DNA of 64,000 nucleotides from Betaproteobacteria bacterium (GCA_025350245.1 JANXYG010000009.1:62001-126000); one strand, 5' to 3'; positions 10,719 to 19,174 are shown, counted from the first letter of the stretch. The notes: generated by a model from the letters alone, not told the origin. Numbers and translations: made by a program.

Positions 10719-10801
10719 GAGTGCCGACCCGAGAAAGATCCGGACGCCGCTACATCAGCCGCCGAGGACGGCGACAGGCATCACGCGGAAAGCCGTTCGG
10801 G

Positions 10802-11944
10802 CTATTCCTTGAAGTTGATGTGCTTGATGAAGGCGACCTTGCCTGCGTCGTTCTTGACCACGTTGTAGCCGCGCAGGCCGTCGCCGTTATCGTCGAAGGC
10901 ATACTCGCCCTCGACACCCTTGTAACCCTTGATGCCGACAATGCCCTTGCGGATGGCATCCGGCGTCGTCGCCTTGGCGTTGCTGATGGCGAGTGCCAAC
11001 ACCTTCATGGCATCGTAGGCCCAGCTCGAATAGACGTCGGGGTCGATCTTGTAGGTGTCTCGATAGCGCTTGGTGTAGGCCTTCGATTCGGCACTCGCGT
11101 CGGGCGTGAAGTCGGCGACGCTGTAGATGCCGTGCAGCGCCGGGCCGGCGAGATTCATGGCGGTCACGCTCACGAGCGATGGCGAGCCTATCCACTGGGC
11201 GTTCACCCCGAGCTGGCGCAACTGCTTCGCGAAGATGCCCACGTCCGGCGAGTTGGTCATGTAGCTGCCGATGATGTCGGCACCGGATTTCTTGACCGCG
11301 AGGACCACCGGGGTGAAGTCTTGAGAGTTGTTGGTGTAGCCCTGCACCAGCACCGGGGTGATGCCGGCGTTCTTGAGAGCCGCGGTGAGCACATTCATGC
11401 CGCCGGCGCCGAAGGCATCGGTGGAATGGATGATCGCCCACTTCCTGGACTTGAGTTCGTTGATGCCGAAGTCGGCGATCACGCGTGACGAATACGAATC
11501 GTTCGGCCGGCCGCGGAATACCCAACGATTGTTGACCTTGGTCAGGCTCGGATCGGTGCCGCCGATCATGGTCGGGATGCCGGCCTTGGCGATGGTTGGC
11601 GAGGCCGCCTGGATCTGGGTGCTGCGGATCGGACCGATGATGGCGACGATGCCGGGTTCGCCCAGCAGCTTGGAGAACGCGAGTACGGTGCCGGGGTTGG
11701 TACTCTGGTTGTCTTCGAGCTTCAGCTCGAGCTTGCGGCCGAGCACGCCGCCGGCGGCGTTGATTTCGTCGAGCGCGAGCTTCGCGCCGTTGACCGTGAA
11801 CACGCCCGCTTCGGCATTGGGACCGGTAGCCTCGTTGACCAGACCGATCTTGATGGTGTCCTCGGCTCGCGCCGGCGCACCGAACACGGCGACGACACCG
11901 GCGACGCCACAAACGGCGGTAACAAAGGCTTGACGCAGACGCAT
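10802..11944 (-). CDS. livK: Periplasmic substrate-binding protein of the liv-type transporter
   Basis: Type I periplasmic binding protein (Leu/Ile/Val-binding family), 380 residues. It has a clear Sec signal peptide ending in APARA with mature EDTIKIGLVNEATGP, then the family segments INAAGGVLGRKLELKLEDNQ and AIIGPIRSTQIQAASP. It is the first gene of the reverse-strand operon livK-livH-livMG-livF-phyH and is preceded by a good sigma70-like promoter at 12086-12115. This protein sets substrate choice, and its family covers amino acids, amides and aromatic acids, so the ligand stays open. Confidence 0.93.
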   Translation of the reverse strand: MRLRQAFVTAVCGVAGVVAVFGAPARAEDTIKIGLVNEATGPNAEAGVFTVNGAKLALDEINAAGGVLGRKLELKLEDNQSTNPGTVLAFSKLLGEPGIVAIIGPIRSTQIQAASPTIAKAGIPTMIGGTDPSLTKVNNRWVFRGRPNDSYSSRVIADFGINELKSRKWAIIHSTDAFGAGGMNVLTAALKNAGITPVLVQGYTNNSQDFTPVVLAVKKSGADIIGSYMTNSPDVGIFAKQLRQLGVNAQWIGSPSLVSVTAMNLAGPALHGIYSVADFTPDASAESKAYTKRYRDTYKIDPDVYSSWAYDAMKVLALAISNAKATTPDAIRKGIVGIKGYKGVEGEYAFDDNGDGLRGYNVVKNDAGKVAFIKHINFKE

Positions 11945-12085
11945 GAACTATCCTCCCCTCGGGTTGGGCTTTCACCGGTCGGGCCGTTGGCTCGATCGCC
12001 ACGCCGGCCACGCCGATGTTGTATTGCAGCGCCCAGACCCACCGACCCTTCCGCCCCTGCGGTGTGGCGCTGCACACAGCCTCGT

Positions 12086-12115
12086 ATGCTATGGTCTGGC
12101 TCGGAACAGTGTCAA
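12086..12115 (-). promoter_or_regulatory. Putative sigma70 promoter of livK operon
   Basis: Read on the reverse strand: a consensus -35 TTGACA (12115-12110), an 18-base spacer, and a -10 TAGCAT (12091-12086, four of six matches). It lies about 140 bases upstream of the livK ATG, giving a long 5' leader. No operator or attenuator was recognised in the leader. Confidence 0.5.
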
Positions 12116-12167
12116 CCAAAACTCTCGCCGCAGCGCGCCAATCCTGGTCATGTAACCCGCCACTGTC

Positions 12168-12531
12168 CGCTTCGGTGACCGCATCGCCGACTACCGCCGC
12201 TCCCGCCGGCTATCCGGCGGAACTGTTCGATGTCCTCGTCCGGCATTGTGGTTTCAGCCATTCCACCGTAGTGGCTGATGTGGGCGCCGGCACCGGATTG
12301 CTGACCCGGCTGTTTCTCGATGCCACCCCATTCCTGCGCGGATACGAAGATCTCTTGATTCGCCTGTGTCCCGAGTATCTCCGGGGGGTTCATCGCAAGG
12401 TCGGCGAGCGGGCGGTGGGCGCCTTCTTCGCGCCGTGCCCGTTCGATCAGGTGGTTCTGGACAACCGGCAGGTTTTCGACTCGAACGGCCTCGAGTACGA
12501 CACCCGGATTCATCTCGGTCGTCTCCATTGA
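12168..12531 (+). pseudogene. Remnant of class I SAM methyltransferase
   Basis: Broken methyltransferase gene. In one frame 12168-12206 encodes RFGDRIADYRRSR, the usual N-terminal segment of this family. The next conserved piece, GYPAELFDVL, follows in a different frame, so there is a frameshift near 12200. The SAM-binding VADVGAGTGLLTRLFL then jumps straight to PFLRGYEDLLIRLCPEYL and FFAPCPFDQVVLDNRQVFD. In intact relatives about 100 residues separate these pieces, so the central domain is missing. The C-terminus is also cut short. The frame's stop overlaps the TTG start of the lipoprotein gene. The original substrate is unknown. Confidence 0.7.
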
Positions 12532-13394
12532 GCGCCGCTACGGCCGCGGCGGCCTGCGCCATCGGTGCCGTGCTGCTGGGTGCCTGCGCCGATAGCCGTT
12601 TCGGCTATGGCCAGGGAGAGCGGGTACTGGCGTGGACAGCGCAAAGCTATGTGTCGCTGGACGCTCGGCAACAGCAGGCGGTCACGGCGCAATTGGCAGC
12701 ACTCGGGCAGTGGCACTGTGCCACGCAACCGGGCGGTTATGCCGCATGGGTGCGGCAGGCCGCTGCCGATTTTGCTCCGGGCCTCACGGCTGAGCGGGTT
12801 GCCGCCCGTGCCGGCGGGCTCGAATATTTCGCGCGCCTGCTGATTGCCGAGGCGGTGCCACGCATGGCTGTGCTGGTGCAGCGGCTGTCGGATCGCCAGG
12901 CGCGCGAACTGGAGCGGAATCTTCATCGTGCCGATCGCGCGTATCGTGCCGGGCTCGCCCAACGCACGCCGCCTGAAGCGCAGAGGCAACGCCGCGACCG
13001 GATGCAGCACTATTTAGAGGATTGGATCGGCCCCCTGAGTCCGCCGCAACGGCAGATGGTAACCACCTGGAGTACGACGATCCAGCCGGTCGGTGGTGAG
13101 GTGTATGCAAGCTCCACATTGCCCGCCATGGCGTTGCGATCGGCGTTGCGCCTGCGTCGTGATCGGGATGTGCTCGAAACCGAGCTGCGTGCGCTCCTGC
13201 TGGCCCCCGACCGCCGGTGGACCCCTGCCGGCGATCCTCGTTTTGCGTCGAATCGGCAAGAGACATGGCAACTGTTTGCACAGATCGCGGCGGCGACCGA
13301 CGAAACCCAACGCCAGAGATTGACGCACAAGGCGGAGGTGGTTGTCGCTGGTTTCGAGCGGCTCGCGTGTGGTCCGCGGCAAGGCGGGCGCTGA
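12528..13394 (+). CDS. DUF6279-like lipoprotein
   Basis: Predicted outer-membrane or periplasmic lipoprotein of about 288 residues. A short N-terminal hydrophobic stretch ends in the lipobox LLGAC (lipidated Cys near residue 20). The body is helical and charged, with W-rich segments (LAWTAQSYVSLDARQQQAV, GQWHC) as in the DUF6279 family common in beta- and gammaproteobacteria. The only plausible start before the lipobox is TTG at 12528, within the stop of the upstream pseudogene (TTGA). There is no good ribosome site and the signal peptide lacks an N-terminal positive charge, so the start is uncertain. The function is unknown. Confidence 0.7.
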   Translation: MSAATAAAACAIGAVLLGACADSRFGYGQGERVLAWTAQSYVSLDARQQQAVTAQLAALGQWHCATQPGGYAAWVRQAAADFAPGLTAERVAARAGGLEYFARLLIAEAVPRMAVLVQRLSDRQARELERNLHRADRAYRAGLAQRTPPEAQRQRRDRMQHYLEDWIGPLSPPQRQMVTTWSTTIQPVGGEVYASSTLPAMALRSALRLRRDRDVLETELRALLLAPDRRWTPAGDPRFASNRQETWQLFAQIAAATDETQRQRLTHKAEVVVAGFERLACGPRQGGR

Positions 13395-13400
13395 ATTGGC

Positions 13401-13607
13401 ATGGCCCGGCGCGCGATGCCACTGACGTTGCTGGCAGCCCTTGGCGGTCTGGTGTCGCAGCAGCACGCGCAAAGCGACACGATCGTGATGAAGAACGGAG
13501 AACGGAGAACGTCTCGCCGGCACGGTCGAGCGATTGCACGATGGTCGGCTCGAACTCGAGACGCTCTACGCCGGGACGATCGCCATCAAGAGACGCTGGC
13601 GGGTTCG
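13401..13607 (+). pseudogene. DUF481 outer-membrane protein gene remnant (7-bp duplication, 3' loss)
   Basis: Begins ATG with a signal peptide ending HAQ, then SDTIVMKNGE, the start of a DUF481 (YdiY-like, salt-induced outer-membrane) protein. A perfect tandem duplication GGAGAAC-GGAGAAC (13497-13503 and 13504-13510) shifts the frame. Removing one copy restores KNGERLAGTVERLHDGRL and ELETLYAGTIAIK, the expected continuation. The similarity stops at about 13590, where the sequence runs into the 3' end of the convergent MetE-like gene; roughly 200 residues of beta-barrel are absent. It is therefore doubly inactivated. Confidence 0.68.
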
Positions 13608-14732
13608 TTACATGCCATGCTTTTCCCGAAGACGCCCCGCCGCCTCGGCCACGGCACACAGTTTCTGCTCGGCGATCGCCGCCGGGCTGACCGGGTTGTC
13701 GGCGAAGGTGGCGAAGCCGCAGTCCGGATGCAGCAGCACGCGTTCAGCGCCGAACATCTCGATGGCGGCCTCCGCTTTCGCCATGATCTGCTCGCAGGTC
13801 TCGATTCGCGCGTGCTTCTGGTTCACCACGCCGACACCGACCCGCCGGTCGTCCGGCAGCGAGCGCAGCGCCAGTACCTCGCCGGCGCGCGGTGTGCACA
13901 GCTCCAGCACACAGGCACCGACCTGCATCTGCGCGAGTGTCGGTGCCAGCGCGGTGTAGTCGCCGGTCAGGCAGGTGCTCTCGTCGGGCGTCCAGTTACC
14001 ACGACATACGTGCAGCGCGATGCGGTCGAGCGGAAACCCGCTGGTCACCGCATTGACGAGGTCGCGCTCGAACGCCTCGGGGTCGTCGACCAGGGGCAGC
14101 AGATCGGTGAGCGGGATCAGTTGGCAATGGTCGAGCCGGCTGGCGACGAAGCTGGCGTAACTGTCGCGTCGTTGCTCGCCATCCGTCACCACATCCACAC
14201 CGGCGCGCAACTGCGCTGCGACCGCGAGGCGGACGGCGTCGTCGGCGGTCGCGTGAAATTCGGCGTCGGGCAGCCGGCCTTCCATGTGCTCATGCAGGGC
14301 CCGCAGCAACCAGCGCGGGCGCGGCCAACTGCCGATGCCCATGACCGACAAGGGCGCAATGACCGGCGCCGGTGCCGACTTTGGCAGCCGTTCCGGAATG
14401 GTGACTGAAACGGCCGTCCGCCGCGGGGCGACCGAAACCGGCGGGTTCGAAGCAGGCGCAACCACGCGCTCGGCGAGTGTCCCCTTGCAGACCAGGAAGG
14501 AGGTGGCGGCACCGGCCGATGCGATCGAGACCAGTTCGTTCTTCGTGAGGCGGCACCATGCTGGCAGGTCTTCCCGCACCGAGCTTTCGGTGGAGATGAT
14601 TTTCAGCAGCTGGCCGCGCCGCAGCGGATCGATGCGTTGCCGGATCAGCAGCAGCAGGCCGTTGCCGCAGTCGAGGTCGCCGCCGTCGAAGGCGGCATCC
14701 GGGACCTGTGCATGAACCGCAGTCATCCTCAA
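13608..14732 (-). CDS. TusA domain fused to MetE-like methionine synthase, apparently internally deleted
   Basis: 374 residues. Residues 1-80 form a TusA-like sulfur-carrier domain (GGDLDCGNG, DLPAWCRLTKNELV) in which the usual CPxP motif is CGNG. After a linker comes a cobalamin-independent methionine synthase II-type barrel: MGIGSWPRPRWLL, VDVVTDGEQRRDSYASF, then HVCRGNWTPDES, VLELCTPRAGE, GVGVVNQK and LHPDCGFATFADNP. The zinc ligands (HxC, Glu and a late Cys) appear kept. PEAFERDL runs directly into VNAVTSGFP, although relatives as I know them have about 110 residues there, including the substrate-binding PVKVALPGPYLL strand. The deletion is in frame. Its ATG overlaps the dsrE stop by four bases. 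It may be inactive. Confidence 0.7.
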   Translation of the reverse strand: MRMTAVHAQVPDAAFDGGDLDCGNGLLLLIRQRIDPLRRGQLLKIISTESSVREDLPAWCRLTKNELVSIASAGAATSFLVCKGTLAERVVAPASNPPVSVAPRRTAVSVTIPERLPKSAPAPVIAPLSVMGIGSWPRPRWLLRALHEHMEGRLPDAEFHATADDAVRLAVAAQLRAGVDVVTDGEQRRDSYASFVASRLDHCQLIPLTDLLPLVDDPEAFERDLVNAVTSGFPLDRIALHVCRGNWTPDESTCLTGDYTALAPTLAQMQVGACVLELCTPRAGEVLALRSLPDDRRVGVGVVNQKHARIETCEQIMAKAEAAIEMFGAERVLLHPDCGFATFADNPVSPAAIAEQKLCAVAEAAGRLREKHGM

Positions 14733-15097
14733 TAGGAAAGGCAGGGCGTGCCGTCGGACAGGAATTCGACCAGCTTGGCGCCACCGACGATAGTGGCGCC
14801 CGCGACCAGCGCCTGCTCGTCGAGCTTGCGCTTCTTGAAGCAGGGCGAGCAGACCCAGATCGTGCCACCCGCCTTGACGAAGTTCGCCATCAGGTCAGCC
14901 AGCGGCGCAAAGCCCTCCTCGTGGATCGGATCGGCAAAGCCTCTCTGCGCCAGCTTCACGCCTTCGACGGAGAGAAACACGAGCGTGTCCTGCGCCGATG
15001 CGACCGCCGCATTGGCAATGACGAAGGCGACGGTCGCCTTGTCGGTGTTGTCGCTCGCATAGCTCAGGGAAACGCAGAATTTGCCGGTTGCGGACAT
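14729..15097 (-). CDS. DsrE/DsrF-like sulfur-relay family protein
   Basis: 122 residues with the DsrE fold pattern: FCVSLSYASDNTDKATVAFVIANAA, DTLVFLSVEGVKLA, then GGTIWVCSPCFKKRKLDE with the cysteine pair expected near the active site, and a C-terminal FLSDGTPCLSY. Members of this family accept or hand on persulfide sulfur. It lies between a TusA-like gene (29 bases upstream) and the TusA-MetE fusion (4-base overlap), so the three genes form one sulfur-trafficking operon. The function is inferred from family and neighbours. Confidence 0.8.
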   Translation of the reverse strand: MSATGKFCVSLSYASDNTDKATVAFVIANAAVASAQDTLVFLSVEGVKLAQRGFADPIHEEGFAPLADLMANFVKAGGTIWVCSPCFKKRKLDEQALVAGATIVGGAKLVEFLSDGTPCLSY

Positions 15098-15125
15098 GGA
15101 TGACTCCTTGATTGGCAGGTGAAGA

Positions 15126-15392
15126 TCAGGCCTCGCGGCGGCTGATCCAGAAAAGGTGATCCTGCGGCTGCCTGTGAACCATGGTGTTGCCGGTCAGGCG
15201 ACACCACGCCGGCAGGTCGTGGGTCGCACCGGTGTCGGTGGCGCGAACGCGGATGATCTGTCCCGGGAGCATGTCGGCGAACAGGAAGTGCAGTTGCAGA
15301 ACCAGATCGCCGCAACCGAGGTCGCCGGCGTCCCAGTCACGCTGGTACTCGGGAATCGTCGGACACATGCAGGCAGGCACCAGGAACACCAT
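15126..15392 (-). CDS. TusA-family sulfur carrier
   Basis: Small TusA-like protein, 88 residues from the ATG at 15392 (80 from an alternative ATG at 15368). The core reads DWDAGDLGCGDLVLQL then PGQIIRVRATDTGATHDLPAWCRLTGN. The canonical CPxP becomes CGDL, as in the N-terminal domain of the downstream fusion, and both share DLPAWCRLT. The two are therefore paralogues within one operon. TusA proteins carry sulfur as a persulfide on the first cysteine. The missing proline makes the exact role uncertain. Confidence 0.75.
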   Translation of the reverse strand: MVFLVPACMCPTIPEYQRDWDAGDLGCGDLVLQLHFLFADMLPGQIIRVRATDTGATHDLPAWCRLTGNTMVHRQPQDHLFWISRREA

Positions 15393-15504
15393 GCGGGCTC
15401 GAAGCGTATCGATCCCCCGTGGCGCGCGCAACCGTCGCGGCAAGCCTTCATCCCGTGGTCGAAACCGACTACGCTCTCGCCGATCCTGTCCGTCGCGAGT
15501 CGCC

Positions 15505-16434
15505 ATGAGCCTGATGTTCTACAGCCCGATCGATGATCCCGACCCGTGGCGGGAGGCGCTGGGTGCCGCTCTGCCAGACCTCGAGTTCCGGGTGTGGCCC
15601 GACGACGGGCCGCTCGACAACGTGCGGTACACCCTGGTCTGGAAACCGCCGATCGGCTGGCATCGGCAGTTTCCCGATCTGCGCGCGATCCTGTCCCTGG
15701 GTGCCGGTGTCGATGCGATCGTCGCCGATCCCGATCTGCCGCCCGAAGTGCCGATCGCCCGGTTGCGCGATGCGGGCATGGCGCAACAGATGGCCGAATA
15801 CGCGCTGTACGGTGCCTTGCACTTTCACCGGCGTATGGATGAATACGCGCGCCAGCAAGGTGGGTCGGTCTGGCAACCGCTGGCGCCGAAGCTGATCGGC
15901 GAACGCGGCGTCGGCGTGATGGGCCTGGGGGTGCTCGGCAGCGCGGCAGCGGCGATGCTCGCACGCACCGGGTTCAAGGTCGCGGGCTGGAGCCGGACCC
16001 GTCACCAACTCGACGGGATCGCCTGCTGGTCCGGATTCGAAGACTTAGAGCGGTTCCTGGCGGGCAGCGAGATCCTCATCAACTTCCTGCCATTGACGCC
16101 GGATACCCTTGGCATCCTCGATGCTGCCACACTGGTCTTGCTGCCGCGTGGTGCCTGCATCGTGAATTCCGCTCGCGGTGCACATGTGGTGGAAGCCGAT
16201 CTCCTCGCCGCCCTCGACAACGGCCAGATCCGCGGCGCAATGCTCGATGTCTTCGCCGAAGAGCCGCTGCCGGCTTTGCATCCGTTGTGGCGCCACCCCG
16301 GGGTCATCGTCACCCCACACGTCGCGGCCGTGACCATTGCGAGCGAGGCGGCCGGGCAAGTCATCGACAACCTGCGGCGTCTGCGGCGCGGCGAGGCTCC
16401 GGTCGGGGTGGTGGATCGGGCTGCCGGCTATTGA
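15505..16434 (+). CDS. ghrA: Glyoxylate/hydroxypyruvate reductase A
   Basis: NAD(P)H-dependent D-2-hydroxyacid dehydrogenase, 309 residues, starting at the ATG at 15505 (MSLMFYSPIDDP). The nucleotide-binding loop is GVMGLGVLGSAAAA near residue 139. The catalytic Arg is in NSARGAHVV, the Glu in DVFAEEPLP and the His in TPHVAAVT, as in GhrA. It reduces glyoxylate to glycolate and hydroxypyruvate to glycerate. It is transcribed divergently from the tusA-like operon, and the gene ahead on the other strand (glgP) is convergent. Confidence 0.9.
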   Translation: MSLMFYSPIDDPDPWREALGAALPDLEFRVWPDDGPLDNVRYTLVWKPPIGWHRQFPDLRAILSLGAGVDAIVADPDLPPEVPIARLRDAGMAQQMAEYALYGALHFHRRMDEYARQQGGSVWQPLAPKLIGERGVGVMGLGVLGSAAAAMLARTGFKVAGWSRTRHQLDGIACWSGFEDLERFLAGSEILINFLPLTPDTLGILDAATLVLLPRGACIVNSARGAHVVEADLLAALDNGQIRGAMLDVFAEEPLPALHPLWRHPGVIVTPHVAAVTIASEAAGQVIDNLRRLRRGEAPVGVVDRAAGY

Positions 16435-16487
16435 TGCCGTCGTTCAGTGCGGCACGCTTGCGGTTTGCACGCGCTGGCGACGAAGGT

Positions 16488-16510
16488 GCCGCCGGCTTCG
16501 GCCCGGCGGC
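16488..16510. terminator. GC-rich hairpin between ghrA and glgP
   Basis: Eight-base inverted repeat GCCGCCGG (16488-16495) and CCGGCGGC (16503-16510) with a 7-base loop. It sits between two convergent genes and touches the glgP stop codon. There is no U-run on either side, so it may act as a stabilising 3' structure or a factor-dependent site instead of a classical terminator. Confidence 0.35.
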
Positions 16511-19068
16511 TACAGCCAGACCATCATGCCCATTTCGAGCGGGTGCGTGAGCAACTCGTGATGGGGGTAGACGCGCAGTTTGTACTCGAGCTTGCCGCAC
16601 AGATCCGGGGTCAACTGCAACACGAAGCGATGTTCGCCCGCCGGCGTGAGGGTGCCGTCGGTCTCGAACCGATGCTGCGATGCAGTGCGCTGATCGCCGT
16701 TTGCGCTGAGGCGGCCGAAAACCATCTCGACCGCTACGTCCTCGGGCCGCAGACCGTCGAGGTTGACGGCGACCTCGAACTTCAGGTCCGCGCCGAAGGT
16801 GATGCGCTTGGACGGCGTATCGAGCCGCCGGATGCGCACCTCGGGCCAGCAAGTGCGCACATGCGCCTTCCAGTCGGCCAGCAGTCGGGCGTTGGCGAAG
16901 CCGGTTTCGCTGAACCGCCGCCATTGCCTGGTCGCGGGCAGATAGAACTTGGCGACGTACTCGTTGACCATTCGGGTCGAGTTGAAACGCGGCAGCAGGG
17001 TGGCGATCGAGCGCTTGGCCATGCGCACCCAGTCACTCGAATAGCCCATGTCGTTGCGCGAGTAATAGCTCGGAATGACGTGATCCTGCAGCAGTTCATA
17101 CAGGGTCTTCGATTCTTCCTGGTTGCGCCGGTAATCGTCGAGCGATTCGGCCGCCGGCTTGATCGACCAGCCGTTGCGGCCGTCGTAGCCTTCGTCCCAC
17201 CAGCCGTCGGCCACCGACAGGTTGAGCACGCCGTTCAGACCGGCCTTCATGCCCGAGGTGCCGCTCGCTTCGAGCGGGTAAACCGGATTGTTGAGCCAGA
17301 CATCCACGCCCGATACCAGCCGGCGCGCGAGCCGCAGATCATAGTTCTCGACCAGCAGGATGCGGCCTTCGAACGCCGGCATGCGTGCCATCTCGCTGAT
17401 GCGCCGGATCAGGTCCTGCCCCGGCACATCAGCCGGGTGGGCCTTGCCGGCGAACAGGAACAGTACCGGCCGCTGGTCGTTGCAGACCAGTCGCTCAAGC
17501 CAGTCGATGTTCTCGAACAGCAGCGCCGCCCGCTTGTAGGTGGCGAACCGGCGGGCGAAACCGATCGTGAGCACGTTCGGATTGGCCGGATCGGTGAGGG
17601 CGAGCAGGCGATCGAGGTGGGCTTCCGACCCGTTGTTGCGGAAATGCTGTTTCGCCACGCGGTCGCGAACCAGCCGCAGCATCGCCGACTTGAGCGTCTG
17701 GCGCACACTCCAGAACAAGTGATCGGGAATCTCGTCGAGCCGTTTCCAGTAGTTGGCGTCGGTCGTGTGATTGTTCCACTCGAAGCCGAGGATCTTGTCG
17801 AACTGGTCACTCCACTCCTGCGCGAGGAACGTGGGGACGTGGACCCCGTTGGTGACGTACTGCATCGGATTCTCGTCGGCATCGATCTGCGGCCAGAGTG
17901 TGGACAGGATGCGCGACGACACGGTGCCATGGATGCGCGAGACGCCGTTCTGGAAGCGCGAGCCGTGGGCGGCGAGCGCGGTCATGTTGAACTCGCGCAC
18001 GTCGCCCATGCGGCCGAGTTCGAGAAACCGGTCGCGTCCGATCCCGAGCTCGGCATGGAAGCGCTCGAAGTACCGCATGATCAGGTCTTCGGAGAAATGA
18101 TCGTGCCCCGCCGGCACCGGCGTGTGCGTGGTGAACACGGTGTTGGCCGCCACCGCCTCCAGGGCCGTGGCGAAGTCCAGCCCGTCCGCCACCAGTTCGC
18201 GCATGCGCTCGAGCACCATGAACGCCGCGTGCCCTTCGTTGATGTGCCACACCGTCGGCTTCAATCCGAGCGCGCTCAGCGCCTTGGCGCCACCGACACC
18301 GAGCACGATTTCCTGTTCCAGGCGATCGGTTCGGTCGCCGCCATAGAGACGGTGAGTGATGTCGCGATCGTGCTCGGCATTGGCCTCGAAGTCGGTGTCC
18401 AGGAGGTAGAGGGTGATATGGCCGACGGTGGCCCGCCAGACCTTGACCACCACCTTGCGCCCCGGCAGTTCGACATCGACCAGCACTTCGCCGCCCTCGG
18501 CATCCACCACCGGGGTGACCGGGAGATCGTCGAAATCGGAATCGACGTTGGATGCCAGTTGATTGCCGTCGTTGTCGATGGTCTGCTGGAAATAGCCCTG
18601 CCGATACAGCAAGCCGACGCCGACGAACGGCAGCCGCATGTCGCTCGCCGCCTTGCAGTGGTCGCCCGCCAGAATGCCGAGGCCACCGGAGTAGATCGGC
18701 AGCGATTCGTGGAAGCCAAACTCGGCGCAGAAATACGCGACCAGGTCGTTCTGCTGCAACCACTCGGAGCCGTTCCGGCGCATTGGTTCGTTGTGATACG
18801 AGTCGAACGCCGACAGCACCCGGTTGTAGGTGTTGAGGAACACCGGGTCATCGACGGCATCGATCAGGCGCCGCTCGTCGATGCGCTTGAGGAAAGCCTT
18901 CGGGTTCTGGCTCACCGCGTCCCATAGGGCGGGGTGCAGACGTGCGAACAGCGAACGGGTCGGCCGGTCCCAGCTGTACCAGAGATTGTTGGCGAGCTCC
19001 TCGAGACGCGCTAGGCGCGGCGGGATCTCGGGATTTACCTCAAGCAGGAAGGTGGTTCCGGATTGCAT
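16510..19068 (-). CDS. glgP: Alpha-glucan (glycogen) phosphorylase
   Basis: Phosphorolyses alpha-1,4-glucan to glucose-1-phosphate. The 852-residue protein belongs to the shorter bacterial/archaeal class with an N-terminal DUF3417 segment (LARLEELANNLWYSWDRPTR, residues 16-35). Later motifs include EFGFHESLPIYSGGLGILAGDH, NEGHAAFMVLERMREL and EASGTSGMKAG, whose lysine binds pyridoxal phosphate. The ATG at 19068 gives the usual family N-terminus; longer upstream reading lacks conservation. No clear ribosome site is visible. It works opposite glycogen synthase (start of the window) in glycogen turnover. Confidence 0.94.
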   Translation of the reverse strand: MQSGTTFLLEVNPEIPPRLARLEELANNLWYSWDRPTRSLFARLHPALWDAVSQNPKAFLKRIDERRLIDAVDDPVFLNTYNRVLSAFDSYHNEPMRRNGSEWLQQNDLVAYFCAEFGFHESLPIYSGGLGILAGDHCKAASDMRLPFVGVGLLYRQGYFQQTIDNDGNQLASNVDSDFDDLPVTPVVDAEGGEVLVDVELPGRKVVVKVWRATVGHITLYLLDTDFEANAEHDRDITHRLYGGDRTDRLEQEIVLGVGGAKALSALGLKPTVWHINEGHAAFMVLERMRELVADGLDFATALEAVAANTVFTTHTPVPAGHDHFSEDLIMRYFERFHAELGIGRDRFLELGRMGDVREFNMTALAAHGSRFQNGVSRIHGTVSSRILSTLWPQIDADENPMQYVTNGVHVPTFLAQEWSDQFDKILGFEWNNHTTDANYWKRLDEIPDHLFWSVRQTLKSAMLRLVRDRVAKQHFRNNGSEAHLDRLLALTDPANPNVLTIGFARRFATYKRAALLFENIDWLERLVCNDQRPVLFLFAGKAHPADVPGQDLIRRISEMARMPAFEGRILLVENYDLRLARRLVSGVDVWLNNPVYPLEASGTSGMKAGLNGVLNLSVADGWWDEGYDGRNGWSIKPAAESLDDYRRNQEESKTLYELLQDHVIPSYYSRNDMGYSSDWVRMAKRSIATLLPRFNSTRMVNEYVAKFYLPATRQWRRFSETGFANARLLADWKAHVRTCWPEVRIRRLDTPSKRITFGADLKFEVAVNLDGLRPEDVAVEMVFGRLSANGDQRTASQHRFETDGTLTPAGEHRFVLQLTPDLCGKLEYKLRVYPHHELLTHPLEMGMMVWL

Positions 19069-19174
19069 CGATGGTGGCCAGAGCGGGGAGGTGCGAACGA
19101 TTGTAGCAGCGGGTTTTGGCGCGTAAACGCCATGCGCCGAAGTGGTGCGCGCAGTCGCCGCGGGCTCGCTGGCG

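Noticed and set aside
16447-18927. 826-codon open frame on the forward strand, antisense to glgP
   Set aside because: glgP on the other strand has clear family motifs throughout; the antisense frame has Arg/Gln/His-rich shadow composition and no recognisable domain. Long antisense frames are expected at this GC content.
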